Assembly (NCBI GenBank): GCA_026713745.1
Contig: JAPONU010000240.1
Location: forward strand, 1 to 19,853
Direction of reading: 5' to 3'
Source of the DNA: a bacterium
GTDB lineage: Bacteria > Actinomycetota > Acidimicrobiia > Acidimicrobiales > CATQHL01
Length of the DNA stretch: 19,853 nt
The translations under genes and the position numbers were made by a program. Below the pieces are notes generated by a model. That model saw only the letters and a program-made list of their open reading frames with translations. It had not been told where the DNA came from and made no database searches. Numbering within the stretch: the first letter of the stretch is position 1; the number at the start of each line of letters is the position of its first letter. Shown here piece after piece: positions 12,891-19,853 of the stretch.

Positions 12891-12926
12891 ACGTTACAAG
12901 ACGAAACCACGCGATTACAAGTCGAA
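12891..12926 (-). promoter_or_regulatory. Promoter with paired direct repeats upstream of the antitoxin-toxin operon
   Basis: On the plus strand, TTACAAGACGAA (12894-12905) and TTACAAGTCGAA (12915-12926) match at 11 of 12 bases and start exactly 21 bp apart, two helical turns, so both face the same side of the helix. Read on the minus strand they overlap a -35-like TTGTAA (12915-12920) and a -10-like TAACGT (12891-12896) with an 18-bp spacer. This is a good layout for autorepression by the AbrB-type antitoxin. Confidence 0.65.
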
Positions 12927-12960
12927 CGTATCGCATGGCCCGGAACTCCTGCCCGCCAGG

Positions 12961-14094
12961 TCATTGGGCCGCTGCGCTTCCGGCGGCAACCTCTTCGGCG
13001 CGGCGCCACCGCAGGTACGTGGCCACGAAGTCGTCGATGTCACCGTCGAGGACAGCGTCGACCTTCGACGTGGAGTGCTCGGTGCGCAGGTCCTTCACCA
13101 TCTGGTACGGGTAGAGCACATAGGAGCGGATCTGGCTCCCGAAACCCATCCGCTTGGCCGCACCGGCGATCTCGGCCACCTCGTCGGAGCGTTTGCGGCG
13201 TTCAAGGTCCAAGAGCTTGGCGGCCAGCATCTGCATGGCGCGCTCCCGGTTCTGGTGCTGGCTGCGCTGGGCCTGGCTGGAAGTGACGAGGCCGGTCGGC
13301 AGGTGGGTGATGCGAACCGCCGAGTCGGTGACGTTGACGTGCTGGCCGCCGGCACCCGAGGAGCGGTAGGTGTCGACGCGCAGCTCGGTCTCGTCGATCT
13401 CCACCTCCTTGGCCATCTCCGGGAAGAACGGCACCACCTTCACCGATGCGAAGGCCGTCTGGCGCTTGCCTTCCTTGTTGAACGGCGAGACGCGCACCAA
13501 GCGGTGGATGCCGTGCTCGCTGCGCAGCAGGCCGTAGGCGTGGCGCCCCTTGACGCTGAACTCCGCCGAGGTGATCCCGGCCTCCTTGCCCTCGGTGACC
13601 GACTCCACCGCGAATGAGAACCCCCGGCGCTCGGCCCAGCGGCCGTACATCCGCAGCAGCATGGAGGCCCAGTCCTGGGAGTCGGTGCCGCCCTCGCCGG
13701 ACTGGATGCTGCACACGGCGTCGCGCTCGTCGTAGGTCCCAGCCAGCAGTGCTCGCAACTCGAGGGCGTCGAACGCCACCCGCAGCGTGTCCACGGCCTC
13801 GGCGATCTCGGCCAGCACGGAGTCGTCATCGAGTTCGGTCGCCAATTCCCAGAGGGTCTGGGCGTCCTCGAGCCGTCCCTGCAGCCGCTCGAAGGCGTCG
13901 ATGTCGTCGTTCACAGCCGCCAGGTCCTGAGCGACCCGGCGCGCCCGCTCGGGCTCGTCCCAGAGTTCGGGGCGCGACGCCTCGGTCTCCAGGGCCGGCC
14001 GCCGGCTGCGCAAACCGGCGATGCCGAGGTACTGCTCGGACTGCTCGAGACGCAGCTGCAGTTCGGCCAGGTCGTCGGTGAAGTCCTCGTTCAC
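12961..14094 (-). CDS. prfB: Peptide chain release factor 2
   Basis: Class I release factor that reads UAA and UGA and triggers peptidyl-tRNA hydrolysis on the ribosome. The 377-residue protein has the RF2-specific SPF anticodon-like tripeptide (RVSPFNKEGKRQTAF), the EGGTDSQDW motif, and the catalytic GGQ loop (SSGAGGQHVNVTDSAVRI). An N-terminal coiled domain runs to about residue 100. Length matches RF2. GTG 14094 (VNEDFTDDLAEL) is chosen because family homology starts there; the frame is open further upstream but that part overlaps secA and looks non-coding. No in-frame UGA lies near codon 25, so the autoregulatory +1 frameshift of E. coli prfB is absent. It follows secA by 76 bp, the common secA-prfB arrangement. 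ftsE is 10 kb away instead of nearby. Confidence 0.96.
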   Translation of the reverse strand: MNEDFTDDLAELQLRLEQSEQYLGIAGLRSRRPALETEASRPELWDEPERARRVAQDLAAVNDDIDAFERLQGRLEDAQTLWELATELDDDSVLAEIAEAVDTLRVAFDALELRALLAGTYDERDAVCSIQSGEGGTDSQDWASMLLRMYGRWAERRGFSFAVESVTEGKEAGITSAEFSVKGRHAYGLLRSEHGIHRLVRVSPFNKEGKRQTAFASVKVVPFFPEMAKEVEIDETELRVDTYRSSGAGGQHVNVTDSAVRITHLPTGLVTSSQAQRSQHQNRERAMQMLAAKLLDLERRKRSDEVAEIAGAAKRMGFGSQIRSYVLYPYQMVKDLRTEHSTSKVDAVLDGDIDDFVATYLRWRRAEEVAAGSAAAQ

Positions 14095-14170
14095 GAGCGC
14101 GCCACGTCGAGGGGAGGGCGGACCGGAATCGGGGACGCGAAGCAGTGCACGGGCGGTGACCTCCGGTCGC

Positions 14171-16894
<2,724 letters not shown>

Positions 16895-16907
16895 GTCCGT
16901 GTCGAGT

Positions 16908-17402
16908 CTACGAAGCGGCGCGGCCGCTCATCGCGCCGGCGGCGATGTCGGCGACGGCGGCTCCGGCGAGCCGGGTCAGTTCGCTCGGAGCGATGGGGAA
17001 GCAGGCATCGGGGGTTCCGGCCGCCGCCCACACCTCCTCGAAGTCCAGCAGCCGGCGATCCAGGAAAGTCTCCAGACGGCGTGCATGGCCGAACGGCGGG
17101 ACACCGCCGATGGCGAACCCTGTGGCCTCCGCAACCTCGGTGGCGCGCGCCTGGCGGGCGCCGGTGGCGCCTGCCGCGTTGGCGAGGCGTTCGGTGTCAA
17201 CCCTGTCGGCACCGGACACCAGAGCCACGACGGCCTTCCCGCCGACGACGAACACCAGGGACTTGACGATCTGGGCCAGCTCGCATCCCACGGCGGCGGC
17301 CGCGTCGCGGGCGGTGCGGGTGCCGCTGGGATAGCGGGTGACACGCAGTTCGACGCCGAGTTCGCCCGCCGCCGCCCTGAAACGATCCGCCGCCGTGCTC
17401 AT
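16908..17402 (-). CDS. YbaK/EbsC-family aminoacyl-tRNA deacylase
   Basis: Free-standing editing domain of the YbaK/ProX-deacylase superfamily, which hydrolyses mischarged tRNAs (Cys-tRNA-Pro in the founding member). This family's ProX name is unrelated to the betaine-binding ProX encoded at 6414-9755. The 164-residue protein shows the conserved QIVKSLVF strand with its Lys (near residue 47), GGKAVVALVSGADRVD, GFAIGGVPPFGH (about 95-106), and the late D..L..FEEVWAAAGTPDACF segment. Length is typical. ATG 17402 is preceded by AT-rich DNA with a promoter-like motif and it appears to start the ybaK-secA-prfB transcript. The exact tRNA substrate cannot be read from sequence. Confidence 0.9.
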   Translation of the reverse strand: MSTAADRFRAAAGELGVELRVTRYPSGTRTARDAAAAVGCELAQIVKSLVFVVGGKAVVALVSGADRVDTERLANAAGATGARQARATEVAEATGFAIGGVPPFGHARRLETFLDRRLLDFEEVWAAAGTPDACFPIAPSELTRLAGAAVADIAAGAMSGRAAS

Positions 17403-17433
17403 GCGCTCAGCCTACCGGCGACGAGTGAGACAT

Positions 17434-17439
17434 AAGATA
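17434..17439 (-). promoter_or_regulatory. Candidate -10 element for the ybaK-like/secA/prfB operon
   Basis: Read on the minus strand the element is TATCTT, in the most AT-rich patch of the window (ATAAGATATATT). It lies 32 bp upstream of the deacylase ATG. A recognisable -35 is lacking. Confidence 0.35.
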
Positions 17440-17448
17440 TATTGGAAC

Positions 17449-17466
17449 GTAGTGACAGTGTACTAC
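17449..17466. promoter_or_regulatory. Imperfect 18-bp dyad upstream of the deacylase/secA operon
   Basis: GTAGTGACAGTGTACTAC has perfect 5-bp outer arms GTAGT/ACTAC and an inner ACA-G-TGT whose centre is slightly offset. It sits about 10 bp upstream of the candidate -10, where an activator or repressor would bind. No regulator gene adjoins it. Confidence 0.35.
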
Positions 17467-17500
17467 TCAGAACCCGCTGGGTTGTGGCTGTCACAGCGCG

Positions 17501-19853
17501 CTATGAATGGCTGCCGCCGTTTCGATGCGCCGCTGCCTGCTCGGTGGCGAACTCCTGGGGAGTCATGAGCACCTCGCGTGCCTTGGAGCCCTCGGACGGT
17601 CCGACGACACCGCGCTGCTCCAGGAGATCCATGAGCCGTCCGGCGCGGGCGAACCCCACGCGCAGCTTGCGCTGCAGCATGGAGGTGGAGCCGAGTTGAC
17701 TGTCCACCACCAGCTCCATGGCCGCCTCCAGCAAGTCATCGTCGCCGGGATCGCCTGCATCGCGAGAACCCGGAAGCGTCGGCGTGGCGAGGTCCTCCGC
17801 TGTGATGCCCTCAGGCTCGCCGGAGCGGACGTTCTGGCGTCGCCACACCGCGGTCACCCGGCGGATCTCCTCCTCGCTCACCCAGGCGCCCTGGATCCGC
17901 TGGGGGGTACCGGCCGTCCCGTCGAGCAGCAACATGTCACCGTTGCCCACGAGTCGCTCCGCACCGGCCTGGTCGAGAATGACCCGGCTGTCGGTGAGGC
18001 TCGACACCGACAGCGCCATGCGCGCCGGAATATTGGCCTTGATCACGCCGGTGATGACGTTGGTGGAGGGTCGCTGCGTGGCGATCACGAGGTGCACCCC
18101 TACCGCACGGGCCATCTGCGCCAGGCGCCAGATGGCGTCCTCCACCTCCCGGGGCGCAACCATCATGAGGTCCGACAACTCGTCGACCACGATGACGATG
18201 AACGGCAGGCGCTTCAGCGGCTCGTCGCCGTCGTCGCCCGGCTGCTCGCCTTCCCTGCCGGCCTGCGACGCCTCGTACATCTCGTTGTAGCCGGTGATGT
18301 CGCGGCAGCCCACGCGGGACAGCAACTCGTAGCGGCGCTCCATCTCCCGCACGGCCCAGCCGAGCGCGTTGGCGGCCTTCTTCGGATCGATGACGGGCTG
18401 GGTCAGCAGGTGCGGCACGTTGGCGAACTGCCGCATCTCGACCATCTTGGGATCCACGAGAATCAGCCGGACCTGCTCGGGCGTGCAGCGCATCAGGATC
18501 GTCGTGATGATCGAATTGATGCAGGACGACTTCCCCGAGCCGGTGGCGCCGGCGATGAGGATGTGGGGCATCTGCCCGAGGTTGGCCATGACCGCGTGCC
18601 CGGTGATGTCGCGCCCGATGGCCACGTCGAGGGGGTGGGTGGCGCCTGCCGCACCCTCTGAGGCCAGGATGTCGCCCAGGGTGACCGCGTGACGTGCCGG
18701 GTTCGGCACCTCCACGCCGATGGCCTGCCGGCCGGGGATCGGCGCGAGGATGCGAATCTCCGCCGAGGCCAGTGCGTAGGCGATGTCGCGGGACAGTGCG
18801 GTGATCCTTGCCACCTTCACTCCCTCGGCCAGGACCAGCTCGTAGCGGCTGACCGTCGGCCCCACGACCACGTCGACGAGTGTGGCCTCCACGCCGTGGG
18901 CGGCCAGCGCCGCCTCCAGCGACCGGCCGCGTTGATCGATGAGGCGACGATCCACCTCCTGGTTGGGCGTGCGCTTCAGGATCCCCAATTTGGGTCTGCG
19001 CCACTGGCCGCTGTCGCCGCCGGCCGCCGCCACCTGCGCCTCCGGTACCGGCGTCGCGCTCGCCTTGGGCGACTTCCTGGCGGGTTCGGGGGGCGGGTCC
19101 TCGCGCTCCGCCGGACGGGGAGCGGCCGACAGGGGTGCGGCGGCGGGCGTCACGGTTGGCGGCTGTCCCGGTACGCCCAGCGGCGCCCGGTCCGGGACTG
19201 TCGCGCCATCGGGCACCGCGCCGTCGGCTGACTCGGCGCCGTCGCCGGAGTGCTGTTCCTCCGGCTCCGAACCCCGGTCCGACACCACGAGGCGCGCCAC
19301 GGCGGCCAGGCCCAGTCCCGCCCGGCGCAGTACCCACCAGACCCCGCCTGCCACGGTGCCGGGTGACATGCCGCTGAGGGCCAACCAACCCAGCAGACCG
19401 ATCGCCACCAGCACGACCACCGCACCGGCCAACCCGGCCACCAGCGCGAGAGCGCCACCGGAGGCAAAACCCACATAACCGCCGGCCCCCTCGAATTCAC
19501 CGAGCGCATCCCCCCAGGTCGGACGGCCGGCGGCGAGGTGGAGGATTCCGGCAAGCGCCGTCATGACCAGGCAACCGCCCAGGATGCGCACCGACGGGCG
19601 CCGCTCATCGGAGCTCTCACCCTCTTCCGGATTGCGCGAGCGGCCCGAGACCGCCAGCACACCCACCGCGGCGAGTGCCGGCGGCACCAGCAGGCGCGCC
19701 CAGCCGACGGTAACGCCGGCGGCGCGACGGAACGCCGTGCCGACGAACCCGCCGAAGTCGCCGTAGACGCCAAGAGCACTCAGCAGGGCCCCGACGAAGG
19801 CCACCAGACCCCAGATCTCCGCGCGATAAGCCCGGTAGAAGGTTGCGAAGGCC
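17501..19853 (-). CDS. ftsK: DNA translocase FtsK/SpoIIIE, 5' end outside window
   Basis: Septal DNA pump that clears and resolves chromosome termini at division. The minus-strand frame is open to the window edge (FYRAYRAEIWGLVAFVGALL precedes the apparent GTG at 19804), so the N-terminus is missing; 783 codons are present. Order: about four membrane segments (19810-19350), a Pro/Ala/Glu-rich linker (about 19300-18990), the alpha region (KLGILKRTPNQEVDRRLID onward), the RecA-like motor with Walker A AGATGSGKSS (about 18555-18525) and Walker B VIVVDELSDLMMV (about 18205-18165), and the gamma winged helix (DDLLEAAMELVVDSQLGSTS, then RRAGRLMDLLEQRGVVG-like sequence), which reads KOPS-type sites. 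Product length is near the family norm of about 800. It is upstream of the YbaK-like gene with a 98-bp gap. Confidence 0.96.
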   Translation of the reverse strand, partial: AFATFYRAYRAEIWGLVAFVGALLSALGVYGDFGGFVGTAFRRAAGVTVGWARLLVPPALAAVGVLAVSGRSRNPEEGESSDERRPSVRILGGCLVMTALAGILHLAAGRPTWGDALGEFEGAGGYVGFASGGALALVAGLAGAVVVLVAIGLLGWLALSGMSPGTVAGGVWWVLRRAGLGLAAVARLVVSDRGSEPEEQHSGDGAESADGAVPDGATVPDRAPLGVPGQPPTVTPAAAPLSAAPRPAEREDPPPEPARKSPKASATPVPEAQVAAAGGDSGQWRRPKLGILKRTPNQEVDRRLIDQRGRSLEAALAAHGVEATLVDVVVGPTVSRYELVLAEGVKVARITALSRDIAYALASAEIRILAPIPGRQAIGVEVPNPARHAVTLGDILASEGAAGATHPLDVAIGRDITGHAVMANLGQMPHILIAGATGSGKSSCINSIITTILMRCTPEQVRLILVDPKMVEMRQFANVPHLLTQPVIDPKKAANALGWAVREMERRYELLSRVGCRDITGYNEMYEASQAGREGEQPGDDGDEPLKRLPFIVIVVDELSDLMMVAPREVEDAIWRLAQMARAVGVHLVIATQRPSTNVITGVIKANIPARMALSVSSLTDSRVILDQAGAERLVGNGDMLLLDGTAGTPQRIQGAWVSEEEIRRVTAVWRRQNVRSGEPEGITAEDLATPTLPGSRDAGDPGDDDLLEAAMELVVDSQLGSTSMLQRKLRVGFARAGRLMDLLEQRGVVGPSEGSKAREVLMTPQEFATEQAAAHRNGGSHS

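Noticed and set aside
13950..14094. Programmed +1 frameshift in prfB
   Set aside because: No in-frame TGA or slippery CTT-T is present near codon 25; the RF2 frame is open from its GTG start.

Overview
The window is GC-rich, with actinobacterial-style gene starts (many GTG and TTG) and a mycothiol-type formaldehyde dehydrogenase. This suggests a member of the Actinobacteria. An Acidimicrobiia-like lineage is my guess from gene style only; no marker gene here proves it.

Two core-gene blocks lie on the minus strand and flank an accessory block. Right side (12961-19853): ftsK (5' end outside the window), a YbaK/EbsC-family deacylase, secA and prfB. Left side (1-2788): ftsE, ftsX and mscR (3' end outside the window). 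In many Gram-positive genomes secA-prfB and ftsE-ftsX sit close together on one strand (secA-prfB-cccB-ftsE-ftsX in Bacillus; prfB near ftsE-ftsX-smpB in actinobacteria). Here about 10 kb separates prfB from ftsE, so 2789-12960 looks like an insertion into a conserved core neighbourhood.

The accessory block opens with a plus-strand glycine betaine/proline-type ABC transporter: ProV ATPase with CBS domains, a ProW permease with a long extra C-terminal membrane region, and two tandem ProX-like lipoproteins. Each lipoprotein carries a 150-180 residue alanine-rich heptad coil between its lipobox and its binding domain. Strong hairpins precede each binding-protein gene. The coil-tethered receptors plus the extended permease are the most unusual system in the window.

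Directly after the second binding protein, in the same frame, is a decayed open frame. It joins a GbcA/CntA-like Rieske oxygenase to a piece resembling a dimethylglycine dehydrogenase-type flavoenzyme. This suggests the transporter once sat beside betaine-demethylation genes. Two insertion-sequence remnants follow on the minus strand (IS1380-like 5' end, IS30-like transposase), then about 700 bp with no recognisable gene. Last comes a small minus-strand pair, an AbrB/VapB-type antitoxin and a PIN-like protein, whose promoter carries two 12-bp direct repeats exactly 21 bp apart.

Functionally: ABC uptake of quaternary amines (osmoprotection and/or nutrition), a lost or decaying demethylation step, and outside the block a formaldehyde-detoxifying enzyme that would suit methylamine catabolism. 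The rest is cell division (FtsEX, FtsK), Sec export and translation termination.
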